The notes under the pieces are model-generated. The model searched no databases. It was not told where the DNA came from and saw only the letters and a program-made list of their open reading frames with translations. Made by a program: the position numbers and the translations under genes. From the NCBI RefSeq assembly GCF_042683125.1, contig NZ_JBHUIY010000019.1, forward strand, positions 1 to 64,000: a stretch of 64,000 bases of DNA. Reading direction: 5' to 3'. Origin of the DNA: Phaeospirillum tilakii. Lineage in GTDB: Bacteria; Pseudomonadota; Alphaproteobacteria; Rhodospirillales; Magnetospirillaceae. The number at the start of each line of letters is the position of its first letter. The first letter of the stretch is position 1. Shown one piece after another: positions 1 through 8,045 of this stretch.

Positions 1-421
1 CGGCGTGGCCGGGGCCGAGCCCGGCCAGCACCTCGCCCGGCGAATGGGCGCCGAGCCGGACCCGCGACAGCGCGATCAGCCCGACCAGCAGCGCCGCCGC
101 CGCCGCCGCCATGCCCCGGCGGGCCGGCGTCTCGCCCCGCGCCAGCAGCAGCGCCAGCCCGCCATAGGCCGCGAGGCTCATCGCCACATGGCCGCTGGGG
201 CTGGCCTGGGCCAGACCGGCGACGGCGCCGCCGCAGGCCCCGAACAGCAGCTTGAGCCCGGCCACCCCCCCGCCGCAGCCGGCCACCGGCAGCAGCAGCG
301 CCAGCGCGATCCGGCCGCCGCCGCCCCAGGCGAGACAGAGCGCCACCGCCGATACCAATGGCAGGATCACCCCGCTGTCGCCGAAACCGCTGATCAGCCG
401 CCAGACCGCCTCATCCACCAT
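1..421 (-). CDS. PAP2-superfamily phosphatase, 3' end cut by window edge
   Basis: The minus strand is open from an ATG at 421 to the window edge (140 codons visible), so the C-terminus is missing. The translation is a hydrophobic multi-helix membrane protein. It carries the PAP2 signature PSGH (residues 75-78, in ASPSGHVAMS) and a later SRVRLGAHSPGEV (119-131), matching the family's SRxxxxxH block. The usual Asp after the second His is Glu here, and the first family motif (KxxxxxxRP) is not clear. PAP2 enzymes remove phosphate from lipid phosphates such as undecaprenyl pyrophosphate or phosphatidate at the membrane. It is divergent from an exopolysaccharide gene, so a lipid-carrier recycling role is plausible, but this is inference. 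Family is fairly sure; substrate is unknown. Confidence 0.75.
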   Translation of the reverse strand, partial: MVDEAVWRLISGFGDSGVILPLVSAVALCLAWGGGGRIALALLLPVAGCGGGVAGLKLLFGACGGAVAGLAQASPSGHVAMSLAAYGGLALLLARGETPARRGMAAAAAALLVGLIALSRVRLGAHSPGEVLAGLGPGHA

Positions 422-586
422 CCGTTCCCCTCGTCCGTCCCCGCCGTCGCGCCGGCCGCGATCGGGGATTGCCACCGCCCCCGCCATGGGCCACATTGGC
501 TCCAGGCCTCCGGTCGCGGATCGGCGGATCGCCCCGGCCGGGGACCGGGCCGGGGGCGGTCGCCCAAGACAGCACACGGACCGGTC

Positions 587-2122
587 ATGCCCTCTCCGCC
601 CAGAACAGCGCCCCCCGCCGGCCGCACCGCCGCCGCGCAGCAGGTGTCGACCCGCGACCTGCTCAACACCCTGTTCTATTACCGCTGGACGGCGACGAGC
701 GTGGTGGCGGGCTTCCTGCTGCTGGGCCTGCTGGTGGCGCTGCTGGTGCCGCCGACCTACCGGGCCGAATCCCGTCTGCTGACCCTGTATGCCGGCTATT
801 ATGACATGCAGATCGACCGCCAGACCAACCGCGCCGCGCCGTCGTTCGACCCGGCCCAGGTGGTCAATGTCGAAACCCAGATCCTGACCAGCCCGGAACT
901 GCACCGCGCCATCGTCGCCGAGCGGCTGGGGCCGTCGGCCGATCCCGAGGCGATCGAGAAGGCCTTCCGCCGCTTCGAGGACCATTTCCATCTCGAAAAG
1001 ATCGAGGGCGCCAACGTCATCGACCTGTCCTATGTCGATTCCGACCCCCGGCTGGCGGCCGAGGTGCTGAAACAGCTGATCGAGCGCTATTTCCGCCAGC
1101 GCGCCGGGGTGTTCTCGATCGGCCGGGTCGAGTTCCTGGTCGCCCAGCGCGACAAGGTGCGGGCCCAGCTCGACAAGGCCAACGCCCAGCTGATCGCCTT
1201 CCAGCGCAGCCACAACGTCCTCAACATCGACGCCCAGATCGCCAGCGCGGTGGCGCTGCACAGCCTGCTGCGCCAGCGCGGCCTCGAAAACGACAGCTCG
1301 TTCGCCCAGGATGCCAGCACCCTCGAAACCCTGCGCCGCGAGGCGGCCGGGGTGCCCGCCACCATCGAGCTGTTCAGCGACAACACCGAGGCGGCGCACG
1401 CGGTCGATACCATGCACCTGACCCTGCTGCAATTGCAGAGCCGGCGCGCCGACCTCGCCGCCCGCTATCTCGACGGCGCCCCGTTCGTGCGGCAGATGGA
1501 CCAGCAGATCGAGGACGTCAAGGAGGCGATCGCCGGCCGCACCCCCCATCTGGTCAGCGCCTCGCGCACCGGCCACAACAGCTATTACGACACCGTGCAG
1601 GACCGGCTGATGCGGCTGTCGTCCGACGTCGCCGGTGAGCGGGCGCGCAAGGAGGAACTGGAACGCCAGGGCGCCGAGGCGGCCACCACCCTGCAAACCC
1701 TGATCTCGGTCGCCAACCAATTGCGGCGGATGGAGATCGACCGCGACCTGCTGGTCGAGAGCTTCAAGAAATTCTCCCGCGAGCTGGAGCAGGCGCGGAT
1801 CGAGCAGAATCAGGTCGATACCGCCAGCAGCACCAATGTCCGCATCATCCAGGCGCCGCAGCCGCCGACCCGGCGCAGCAACCCGCCGCTGCTGTTCGTC
1901 GGCATCGGCCTGCTGGTCGGGCTGCTGGCGGCGGCGCTGACGGTGATGGTGCGCTCGACCCTGCGCGAGACCTTCCTCAGCCCGGAGGAGGCCGAGCGCC
2001 GGCTCGGTCTGCCGGTGCTGTGCGCGCCGATGGGACCGCCGCACCGGCCGCCCCCGGCGCTGCGGGCACTGGCCGCCCTGCTGCGGCGGCGCCCCGCCGC
2101 CCCGGCCGGAGCCCCGACATGA
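587..2122 (+). CDS. Exopolysaccharide chain-length determinant (Wzz/GumC-like)
   Basis: 511 aa starting at ATG 587. The architecture is that of a polysaccharide co-polymerase: a short cytoplasmic N-terminus, a membrane helix near residues 37-54, a long periplasmic region rich in heptad-like helices (roughly 60-420), a Pro-rich stretch (APQPPTRRSNPP) and a second membrane helix near 436-455. A short cytoplasmic tail follows that lacks the Walker motifs of fused tyrosine autokinases. Such proteins set the chain length and export of surface polysaccharides with Wzy and the outer-membrane Wza channel. It overlaps the next gene by ATGA, so the two are probably translationally coupled. The frame is open further upstream, but that part is low-complexity and overlaps the divergent PAP2 gene. 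Confidence 0.85.
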   Translation: MPSPPRTAPPAGRTAAAQQVSTRDLLNTLFYYRWTATSVVAGFLLLGLLVALLVPPTYRAESRLLTLYAGYYDMQIDRQTNRAAPSFDPAQVVNVETQILTSPELHRAIVAERLGPSADPEAIEKAFRRFEDHFHLEKIEGANVIDLSYVDSDPRLAAEVLKQLIERYFRQRAGVFSIGRVEFLVAQRDKVRAQLDKANAQLIAFQRSHNVLNIDAQIASAVALHSLLRQRGLENDSSFAQDASTLETLRREAAGVPATIELFSDNTEAAHAVDTMHLTLLQLQSRRADLAARYLDGAPFVRQMDQQIEDVKEAIAGRTPHLVSASRTGHNSYYDTVQDRLMRLSSDVAGERARKEELERQGAEAATTLQTLISVANQLRRMEIDRDLLVESFKKFSRELEQARIEQNQVDTASSTNVRIIQAPQPPTRRSNPPLLFVGIGLLVGLLAAALTVMVRSTLRETFLSPEEAERRLGLPVLCAPMGPPHRPPPALRALAALLRRRPAAPAGAPT

Positions 2123-3102
2123 GCCGGCTCGGCGCGATCCTGCCGGTCAAGACCCGGGGCCGGCATTACGCCGACAACATCGCCCGCTGCGACATCCTGT
2201 TCTCGTCGCTGCGCGCCTTCACCCCGCCCGCCACCTTCGACCGCTTCCTGGTGGTGGTGCCGCACGACGAGATGGCGGCGGCGCGGGAGTATGTCCGGGC
2301 CTGGAGCGACTTCCCGATCGAGCTGGTCGATGAATCCGAGCCGATGGCGGTGTTCGCCGAGTTCAACCAGCCGCACCAGATCCGCCCCTGGCACCGCCAG
2401 CAGATCATCAAGCTCAACGCCCCGGCGCTGCTCGACACCGATTTCATCATGGTGTTCGACCCCGACGTGTTCGCGGTGCAGCCCTTCACCCGCGACGACC
2501 TGATCCTCGACGGCCGCGCCCTGACCTATCCCCAGCCGCGGATGCGCGAGCCGCATCTGTGGCGGCCCTCGGCCGGCCTGCTCGAGCAGGAGCCGCATCT
2601 CGACCGCGACGGGATCTGGTGGACCCCGGCGATCCTGGCCCGCCCGCTGCTGCTCGACCTCCAGTGCCGGCTGGAAGAGCTGTACCACCAGGACTGGAAG
2701 CGGGTGCTGCTGTCGCACTACATGATCGACTGGACCGAATACACCCTCTACTGGCTCAACGCCGAGCGGGCCGGGCTGATCGAACGCTATCACACCCTGC
2801 CGCCGCCCGGCCGCCGCGCCCTCCATGTCGAGGACAGCGTGTGGTATGCCGGCAAGGGCGGGCGCAATCTCGAACAGTGGGACGCGCCGCGCCATTTCGG
2901 CCCCGACGGCGCCGGGCTGTTCGCGGTGGTGCAGAGCAACACCCACCTGCCGCCGGCGCGGGTGGTGGACAAGCTCACGCCCTATCTGCCGATCCGGCTC
3001 CAGCCCTACCGGCGCGACACCGACCCGCTGCGCCGCGCGGTCGAGATCTATGCCGCGCTGGCCCGGCGCGGCCTCGGCCTGCTGCGGCGGATCTCGGGGT
3101 GA
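2119..3102 (+). CDS. DUF6492 family protein, glycosyltransferase-like
   Basis: 327 aa starting at the ATG that overlaps the stop of the upstream Wzz-like gene. The N-terminus (SRLGAILPVKTRG) and the centre (LLDTDFIMVFDPDVFAVQPF, about residues 105-124) look like a GT-A nucleotide-sugar fold with DxD-like acidic motifs. This matches the proteins annotated DUF6492 that sit in polysaccharide loci. Membrane segments are absent, so it is probably cytoplasmic. Its position directly after a chain-length protein supports a role in building or decorating a surface glycan. No activity can be assigned from the sequence. Confidence 0.7.
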   Translation: MSRLGAILPVKTRGRHYADNIARCDILFSSLRAFTPPATFDRFLVVVPHDEMAAAREYVRAWSDFPIELVDESEPMAVFAEFNQPHQIRPWHRQQIIKLNAPALLDTDFIMVFDPDVFAVQPFTRDDLILDGRALTYPQPRMREPHLWRPSAGLLEQEPHLDRDGIWWTPAILARPLLLDLQCRLEELYHQDWKRVLLSHYMIDWTEYTLYWLNAERAGLIERYHTLPPPGRRALHVEDSVWYAGKGGRNLEQWDAPRHFGPDGAGLFAVVQSNTHLPPARVVDKLTPYLPIRLQPYRRDTDPLRRAVEIYAALARRGLGLLRRISG

Positions 3103-3542
3103 TGGGGACGGGGGTGACGGTCCGTGCCGTCCTGCTGGCGCTGCTGCTGGCGCCGTCGGGTGCCGGCGCCCAGGAAAGCGCCCTGACCCAGCCCCGGATG
3201 CAGATCTATGCCGGGCCGCTCCATCGCGATTATCTCGGCTGCCTGACCTGCGGCCAATACGAGGTGTCGTCGGTGTGGAACGGCCATGGGCCGTTCGGCT
3301 GGGACAACCTTTATGCCGACCACAGCCATTTCGCCCGCTACCGCGCCCCGCGCGACCGTTATTCGGCCTGCGACCCGTTCGCCGCCGACCCGCCGATCCT
3401 GACCGACGTGTCGGGCAAGGAATATGGCCGGCTCAACGTCTCGACCACCCGGCCGGACTCGATCTGCGGCCCCAACGGCGCCCAGGGGATCTGCCAGACC
3501 CTGACCGCGATGTGCCGGCGCACCGCCGAAACCACGCCCTGA
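3102..3542 (+). CDS. Small secreted protein of unknown function
   Basis: 146 aa, with the start overlapping the previous stop as TGATG. An N-terminal signal peptide is visible (VRAVLLALLLAPSGAGA followed by Q). The mature part has a CLTC motif, a Trp/Tyr/His-rich middle (VWNGHGPFGWDN, YADHSHFARY) and several further Cys, suggesting a disulfide-bonded or metal-binding periplasmic protein. A GTG at 3114 would give a shorter signal peptide and is an alternative start. Tight coupling makes it the third gene of the polysaccharide operon. I do not recognise a named function. Confidence 0.65.
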   Translation: MGTGVTVRAVLLALLLAPSGAGAQESALTQPRMQIYAGPLHRDYLGCLTCGQYEVSSVWNGHGPFGWDNLYADHSHFARYRAPRDRYSACDPFAADPPILTDVSGKEYGRLNVSTTRPDSICGPNGAQGICQTLTAMCRRTAETTP

Positions 3543-3562
3543 CACCGAAAGGATCCCCGGTC

Positions 3563-3620
3563 GGGGCTGCCGCCCCGGCCCCGCCCGGAGGCTGGCGCCT
3601 CCGGACCTCCGCTGTTTTTA
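3563..3620. repeat. Intergenic hairpin repeat (family A, short copy)
   Basis: Consists of a GGGGCTGCCGCCCC hairpin followed by a second stem GGAGGCTGGCGCCTCC and a T-rich end. The same block recurs almost unchanged at 43583-43640. Here it lies between the convergent secreted-protein and FliL-like genes and may act as a terminator. Confidence 0.7.
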
Positions 3621-3625
3621 GGGCC

Positions 3626-4105
3626 TTACCGGCCGGTGGAGGATTTGAGGGTGGGGTTGTCGATGATGATGTCGCGCAGATAGCCCGGGCCGAGGGTGCG
3701 CTCGCCGATCAGCAGCAGCCGGCGGCGGATCGCCTCGGTGTCGAGCGGCTGGTCGGGGCGGACATTGGTGCCGAGGAAGGTGATCATGTCCTCAAGAAAG
3801 GCGTTCTGCAACCGGGGCAGGTTGCGGGCGACCACCTCCTTGTTGCGGGAATCGACCTCAAGCCGGACGATCATCTCGGCCTGACGCTGGATCTCGCGGT
3901 TCTGGATCACCGGCACCATCAGCAGGCCGAAATCGACATAGGCCGGCGGCGAGGCCGGTGGCGGCGGCGGCGGGCCGTCACGCTCGACCGGCGGATTGAC
4001 CAGCCCGAGCTTGGCCAGGGGATCGACCCCCCAGTAGTACAGACCGCCCACCACCGCCGCCAGCAGCAGCAGCAGCGACACCACGATGAAAATCACCCGG
4101 ATCAC
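3626..4105 (-). CDS. FliL-like single-pass membrane protein
   Basis: 159 aa with one N-terminal membrane helix (residues 4-26), a Pro-rich linker (DGPPPPPPASPP) and a periplasmic domain. The segment IVRLEVDSRNKEVVARNLPRL and the following helices fit the FliL fold, which surrounds the flagellar stator. Its neighbours are thiL and nusB rather than flagellar genes, so it may be a paralogue with another job. It is the last gene of the minus-strand rib-nusB-thiL run, about 40 bp after thiL. Family membership is by pattern only. Confidence 0.6.
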   Translation of the reverse strand: MIRVIFIVVSLLLLLAAVVGGLYYWGVDPLAKLGLVNPPVERDGPPPPPPASPPAYVDFGLLMVPVIQNREIQRQAEMIVRLEVDSRNKEVVARNLPRLQNAFLEDMITFLGTNVRPDQPLDTEAIRRRLLLIGERTLGPGYLRDIIIDNPTLKSSTGR

Positions 4106-4147
4106 GTCTCGATCCCTCCCCGGATCGCTGCCCCCCGACCCGGGGGG

Positions 4148-5155
4148 TCACGGCGCGGCGCGAAAATGCCGCCACCCCCCCCGCGTCAGGGGAAGGGTCA
4201 CGCCCTGTTGATCAACCACGCTGACCCCCGCGCCGGCAACGATGGTGCCGATCCGGGTCAGCGGCGGATCGCCCGCCGCCGCCAGCGCCGCCACCGCCCC
4301 GGCCGGGGCGGCGAACAGCAATTCATAATCGTCGCCGCCACACAGCAGGTCGGCCAGCGTCACCATTCCCCCGGCCAGGGCCCGGCGGGCCGGGGGCGAC
4401 AGCGGAACCCGTGCCGCCTCCACCCGCGCGCCGACGCCGGAAACGCGGCAAAGATGGCCGAGATCCTGAACCAAACCATCGGAGATGTCCATCGCCGCCC
4501 CGGCGCGCCCGCGCAGAAGCGGCCCCAGCGCCACCCTTGGCTGCGGCAGGCGGTAGCGATCCGCCAGGAAGGCGACATCCGCCGCCGCCAGCGCCGGCAA
4601 TTGGCCCCGGGCGGCGCGCAGCCCAAGCGCGCCGTCGCCGATGCTGCCCGACACCCACAGCTCGTCGCCGGGGCGGGCGCCGCGCCGTTCCAGCCCCTGG
4701 CCGGCCGGCACCCGGCCGAGCGCGGTCAGCGACAGGGTCAGCGGCCCCGGGGTGGCGACGGTGTCGCCGCCCAGCAGCGGCAGATCGAAGGCGGCGAGAT
4801 CCCGCCCCAGCCCGGCGGCGAAGGCGCGCAGCCAGTCGGGGGTGACGTCGCGGGGAAAGGCGGCGGCGAGCAGCGCGCCCACCGGCGCCGCCCCCTTGGC
4901 GGCGAGGTCGGACAGATTGACCCGCAGCAGCTTGCGGGCAATCAGGTCGGGCGGGTCGTCGGCGAGGAAATGCACCCCGGCGACCATCGCATCGACCGTC
5001 AGCACGGTGTCCCAGCCCGGCCGCGCCGGCAGGAAGGCGGCGTCGTCGCACAGCCCGCGCGCCGCCGGATCGCCCCGGGTCAGCGGCGCGAACAAGTCGG
5101 CGATCAGGCTGAATTCATCGACCGCCCCGGCGGCGGGGCCGTTGTCCTGGTCCAT
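4148..5155 (-). CDS. thiL: Thiamine-monophosphate kinase
   Basis: 335 aa from ATG 5155. ThiL phosphorylates thiamine monophosphate with ATP to give the cofactor thiamine pyrophosphate. Diagnostic AIR-synthase/ThiL motifs appear in order: DDAAF near residue 38, LTVDAMVAGVHF, NLSDLAAKGAAP, LLGGDTV, GDELWVSG, AMDISDGLVQDL and CGGDDYELLFA. Length is normal for the family. It lies 29 bp after nusB, the usual alphaproteobacterial order. The reading frame extends upstream into nusB, but that part is not ThiL-like. Confidence 0.95.
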   Translation of the reverse strand: MDQDNGPAAGAVDEFSLIADLFAPLTRGDPAARGLCDDAAFLPARPGWDTVLTVDAMVAGVHFLADDPPDLIARKLLRVNLSDLAAKGAAPVGALLAAAFPRDVTPDWLRAFAAGLGRDLAAFDLPLLGGDTVATPGPLTLSLTALGRVPAGQGLERRGARPGDELWVSGSIGDGALGLRAARGQLPALAAADVAFLADRYRLPQPRVALGPLLRGRAGAAMDISDGLVQDLGHLCRVSGVGARVEAARVPLSPPARRALAGGMVTLADLLCGGDDYELLFAAPAGAVAALAAAGDPPLTRIGTIVAGAGVSVVDQQGVTLPLTRGGWRHFRAAP

Positions 5156-5184
5156 CGCGTTCCCGTCGCGGCAAAAGGCGGGGC

Positions 5185-5655
5185 TCAGCCGCCCCGGCCC
5201 ATCTCCTGCGGCCGCAGCTGCTGACCGATGCGGTCGAGCACGGCGTTGACCAGCCCGGGCTCGGGGCCGGCATAGAAGGCATGGGCGACATCGACCCATT
5301 CCGAGATGCACACCCGCGCCGGGGTCTGCGGCCGGGCTTCCAGCTCCCAGGCGCCGCCGCGCAGGATCGCCCGCAGCACCGCCTCCAGCCGCTCCACCGT
5401 CCAGTCGCCGGTCAGGGCGGCGCCGATCCGCTGGTCGAACGCGGTCGGGTCGGCGGCGACGCCGCGCACGATGCGGCCGAGCAGCGAGGAATCCGGCTCG
5501 GCGATCGGGCCACGGCGGGGCGCCTCGGCGCGGCGGTCGCGGTCGTCGGACAGGGCCTGCTCGACGTCGGCGCCGGTCATCTCCATCTGGTACAGCACCT
5601 GAACCGCGACCAGACGGGCGGCGCTGCGGCGCGCCACCGAGGGATTGACGCTCAT
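5185..5655 (-). CDS. nusB: Transcription antitermination factor NusB
   Basis: 156 aa, all-helical NusB family protein that binds boxA RNA with NusE (S10) for rRNA antitermination. The N-terminal VARRSAARLVAVQVLYQMEMTG is characteristic, as is the C-terminal ISEWVDVAHAFY...LVNAVLDRIG block. Its ATG overlaps the ribH stop (ATGA), the conserved ribH-nusB coupling of many bacteria. Confidence 0.95.
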   Translation of the reverse strand: MSVNPSVARRSAARLVAVQVLYQMEMTGADVEQALSDDRDRRAEAPRRGPIAEPDSSLLGRIVRGVAADPTAFDQRIGAALTGDWTVERLEAVLRAILRGGAWELEARPQTPARVCISEWVDVAHAFYAGPEPGLVNAVLDRIGQQLRPQEMGRGG

Positions 5656-6101
5656 TGCGCCAGCCCCAGATCGCGTTTCAGCGCCAGCATCCGCAGGCAG
5701 GCCCGCGCCGCCTGACCGCCGAAATTGCGCCGGGCCGGATCGGCGCGGTTCTGCGCCTGGGCCTCGTCATGGCAGGTCAGCACCCCGTTGCCCAGCGCGA
5801 GGCGGTGGCCGACCGCGAGATCGGTCAGGCCGCGTTCGCACTCGGTGGCGATGTGGTGGTAATGGTCGGTCTCACCGCGAATGGCGCAGCCCAGCACGAT
5901 GAAGCCGTCATAGCGCGGCGCGCCGCCCCGCTCCGCCGCGGCGAGATGGAACGCCAGCGCCGCCGGCAGTTCGAAGATGCCGGGCACGGTGACCAGATCG
6001 TGGGCGTGGCCGGCGGAATCCAGCTCGGCGCGAGCGCCGGCCAGCAGGCCATCGGCGAGATGATCGTAGAAACGGGCCTCGAGAATCAGGATACGGGCCA
6101 T
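5652..6101 (-). CDS. ribH: 6,7-dimethyl-8-ribityllumazine synthase
   Basis: 149 aa. RibH condenses the RibA/RibD-derived pyrimidine with the RibB product dihydroxybutanone phosphate in the penultimate riboflavin step. Family motifs: VPGIFELPAAL, VLGCAIRGETDHYHHI (catalytic His region) and GNGVLTCHDEAQA, with the final Ala-Ala-Arg helix. Start ATG 6101 is preceded by a good Shine-Dalgarno (AGGGAGA on the minus strand). A 195-bp gap holding a family A repeat separates it from ribBA upstream. Confidence 0.95.
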   Translation of the reverse strand: MARILILEARFYDHLADGLLAGARAELDSAGHAHDLVTVPGIFELPAALAFHLAAAERGGAPRYDGFIVLGCAIRGETDHYHHIATECERGLTDLAVGHRLALGNGVLTCHDEAQAQNRADPARRNFGGQAARACLRMLALKRDLGLAQ

Positions 6102-6186
6102 CAGGGTCTCCCTAGGGGGTACGGAGCGCGTGCGGGGGAAACCCCTCCTTGAGCGCGACTCGGCCCCAGAAGTCAAGATGTTCTGG

Positions 6187-6296
6187 CGGGCTCCCGCCCG
6201 CACCCGGCCGGGGCGATGCCCCGGACCCCCTTTATTTTCGAAAATAAGGGGGTTTGGGGCTCGCCCCAAGCGGGGCGCGGGGCGGCAGCCCCGCCG
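6187..6296. repeat. Family A composite inverted repeat inside the rib gene run
   Basis: Modules in order: GCGGGCTCCCGCCCGC hairpin, GGGGCGATGCCCC hairpin, a central inverted repeat around TTATTTTCGAAAATAA flanked by CCCCC/GGGGG, then GGGGCTCGCCCC and GGGGCGCGGGGCGGCAGCCCC. It lies between ribBA and ribH, which are co-oriented, so it is transcribed within the rib run and cannot be an absolute terminator if they form one operon. Confidence 0.8.
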
Positions 6297-7412
6297 TCAG
6301 GCGGCGTCGATCGGCCGCTGCTCGACCACGGCGAGACCATAGCCGTCGAGGCCGACGATGCAGCGCCGGGTGTTGGACAGCAGGATCATCCGCCGCACCC
6401 CGAGATCGAGCAGGATCTGGGCCCCGACGCCATAATCGCGCAGTTCCGACACCGAGGGCCGGCCTTCGAGCTGGGCACGCACCATCTCCGACAGGCTGGT
6501 CGGGCGGGGTTCGCGCACCAGCACCACCACGCCGCAGCCATGATCGCCGATCAGCTCCATCGCCCGGTGCAGTTCGCCGGCCTTGCCCGAGCCCTGGTCG
6601 CCCAGCACGTCGTCGAGCACGTTGATGGCATGAACCCGCACCATCGCCGGGGTGTCGGCATCGATCGTCCCCTTCACCAGGGCGATGTGCTCGGCGTAAT
6701 CGACGGTGTTGGCGTAGACCCGCATCCGCCAGTCGCCACCCCACTTCGAATGGAACGGGGCTTCGAGGCGGGATTCGACGGTGTGCTCGGTGCGGCGGCG
6801 GTAGGAGATCAGGTCGGCGACGGTGCTGACCTTGAACCCGTGCGCCTGGGCGAAGGCGATCAGGTCGGGCATCCGCGCCATCGAGCCGTCGTCGTTCATG
6901 ATCTCGCAGATCACCCCCGACGGGTTGAGCCCGGCCAGGCGGGAGATGTCCACCGCCGCCTCGGTGTGGCCGGCCCGCACCAGCACGCCGCCCTGGCGCG
7001 CCACCAGCGGGAAGACGTGGCCGGGCGAGACGATGTCGGCGGCGCCCTTGGCCGGATCGATCGCGGTGGCGACGGTGTGGGCGCGGTCGGCGGCGGAAAT
7101 GCCGGTGGTGACCCCCTCGCGCGCCTCGATCGAGACGGTGAAGGCGGTTTGCAGCCGCGAGCGGTTGTCCGAGTTCATCAGCTTGAGGCCAAGCTGATCG
7201 ACCCGCTCGCGGGTCAGCGCCAGACAGACCAGCCCGCGACAATGCTTGACCATGAAATTGATCGTCTCGGCATTGGCGAACTCGGCCGGAATGATCAGGT
7301 CGCCTTCGTTCTCGCGGTCCTCGTCATCGACCAGGATGAAGGGCCGCCCCGCGCGGGCGTCCGCGATGATCTCGTCGATGCTCGACAGATAGTCCCGATA
7401 AGCCGATACCAC
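6297..7412 (-). CDS. ribB: 3,4-dihydroxy-2-butanone 4-phosphate synthase with degenerate GTP cyclohydrolase II domain
   Basis: 371 aa with RibBA layout. The N-terminal half (about 1-205) is an intact RibB, converting ribulose 5-phosphate to dihydroxybutanone phosphate: DDEDRENEGDLI, FMVKHCRGLVCLAL and GHTEAAVDISRLAGL are all present. The C-terminal half should be GTP cyclohydrolase II but lacks its catalytic signatures. The zinc-cysteine segment (CLTGDxxxSxRCDCG in RibA) is replaced by INVLDDVLGDQGSGKAGELH, and the RQEGRGIGL loop by VREPRPTSL. It is therefore a RibBX-type protein, expected to supply only RibB activity, with a true RibA encoded elsewhere. Confidence 0.9.
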   Translation of the reverse strand: MVSAYRDYLSSIDEIIADARAGRPFILVDDEDRENEGDLIIPAEFANAETINFMVKHCRGLVCLALTRERVDQLGLKLMNSDNRSRLQTAFTVSIEAREGVTTGISAADRAHTVATAIDPAKGAADIVSPGHVFPLVARQGGVLVRAGHTEAAVDISRLAGLNPSGVICEIMNDDGSMARMPDLIAFAQAHGFKVSTVADLISYRRRTEHTVESRLEAPFHSKWGGDWRMRVYANTVDYAEHIALVKGTIDADTPAMVRVHAINVLDDVLGDQGSGKAGELHRAMELIGDHGCGVVVLVREPRPTSLSEMVRAQLEGRPSVSELRDYGVGAQILLDLGVRRMILLSNTRRCIVGLDGYGLAVVEQRPIDAA

Positions 7413-7416
7413 CGTG

Positions 7417-8022
7417 TCAGTCCTTTTGCAGCAGCCGGGCGACGTAGCGCGCCAGCATGTCGATTTCCAGATTCACCGCGTCACCCGGACGATAGCGACC
7501 GAAGGTGGTCACCGCCTGGGTGTGGGGGATGATGTTGACGCCGAAGCGATGCCCCTCGGCATCGTCCTCGACCTCGTTGACGGTCAGCGACACCCCGTCC
7601 AGCGCCACCGACCCCTTGGGGGCGATGAAGCGGGCCAGCGTGTCGGGCACCGCGAACACGAACCGCTTGGATTCGCCGTCGGGGCGGATCGCCGCGACCC
7701 GGGCCAGCCCGTCGACATGGCCGGAGACCTGATGGCCGCCCATTTCGTCGCCAAGGCGCAGCGCGCGTTCGAGATTGACCGGGCTGCCTTCCTGCCAGCC
7801 GCCCAAAGTGGTGCAGCCGAGGGTCTCGGCCGAGGCCTCGACCGCGTGCCAGCCCGGCCCGGTCTCGACCACGGTGAGACAGACGCCGTTATGGGCGATC
7901 GAGGCGCCGATCGCGATCGTGGCGGGGTCGTAGCCGCTGGCGATCTCGAACCGGGTCTCGCGCCCGGGGGCGCGAACCACCCGCCGCACCTCGCCGAGCG
8001 CGGTGACGATGCCGGTGAACAT
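7417..8022 (-). CDS. ribE: Riboflavin synthase, alpha subunit
   Basis: 201 aa, made of two tandem lumazine-binding beta-barrels. It dismutates two 6,7-dimethyl-8-ribityllumazine molecules to riboflavin. Starts with the near-invariant MFTGIVTALGEV. The second barrel is marked by GHQVSGHVDGLA and SVALDGVSLTVNEV. It lies 4 bp upstream of ribBA in the transcription direction, so the pair is almost certainly co-translated. Confidence 0.95.
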   Translation of the reverse strand: MFTGIVTALGEVRRVVRAPGRETRFEIASGYDPATIAIGASIAHNGVCLTVVETGPGWHAVEASAETLGCTTLGGWQEGSPVNLERALRLGDEMGGHQVSGHVDGLARVAAIRPDGESKRFVFAVPDTLARFIAPKGSVALDGVSLTVNEVEDDAEGHRFGVNIIPHTQAVTTFGRYRPGDAVNLEIDMLARYVARLLQKD

Positions 8023-8045
8023 GGCTGGTCAGGTCCTTCTTGCTG

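Noticed and set aside
3563..3620. Insertion sequence based on inverted repeats
   Set aside because: None of the repeat copies encloses a transposase, and target duplications could not be recognised.
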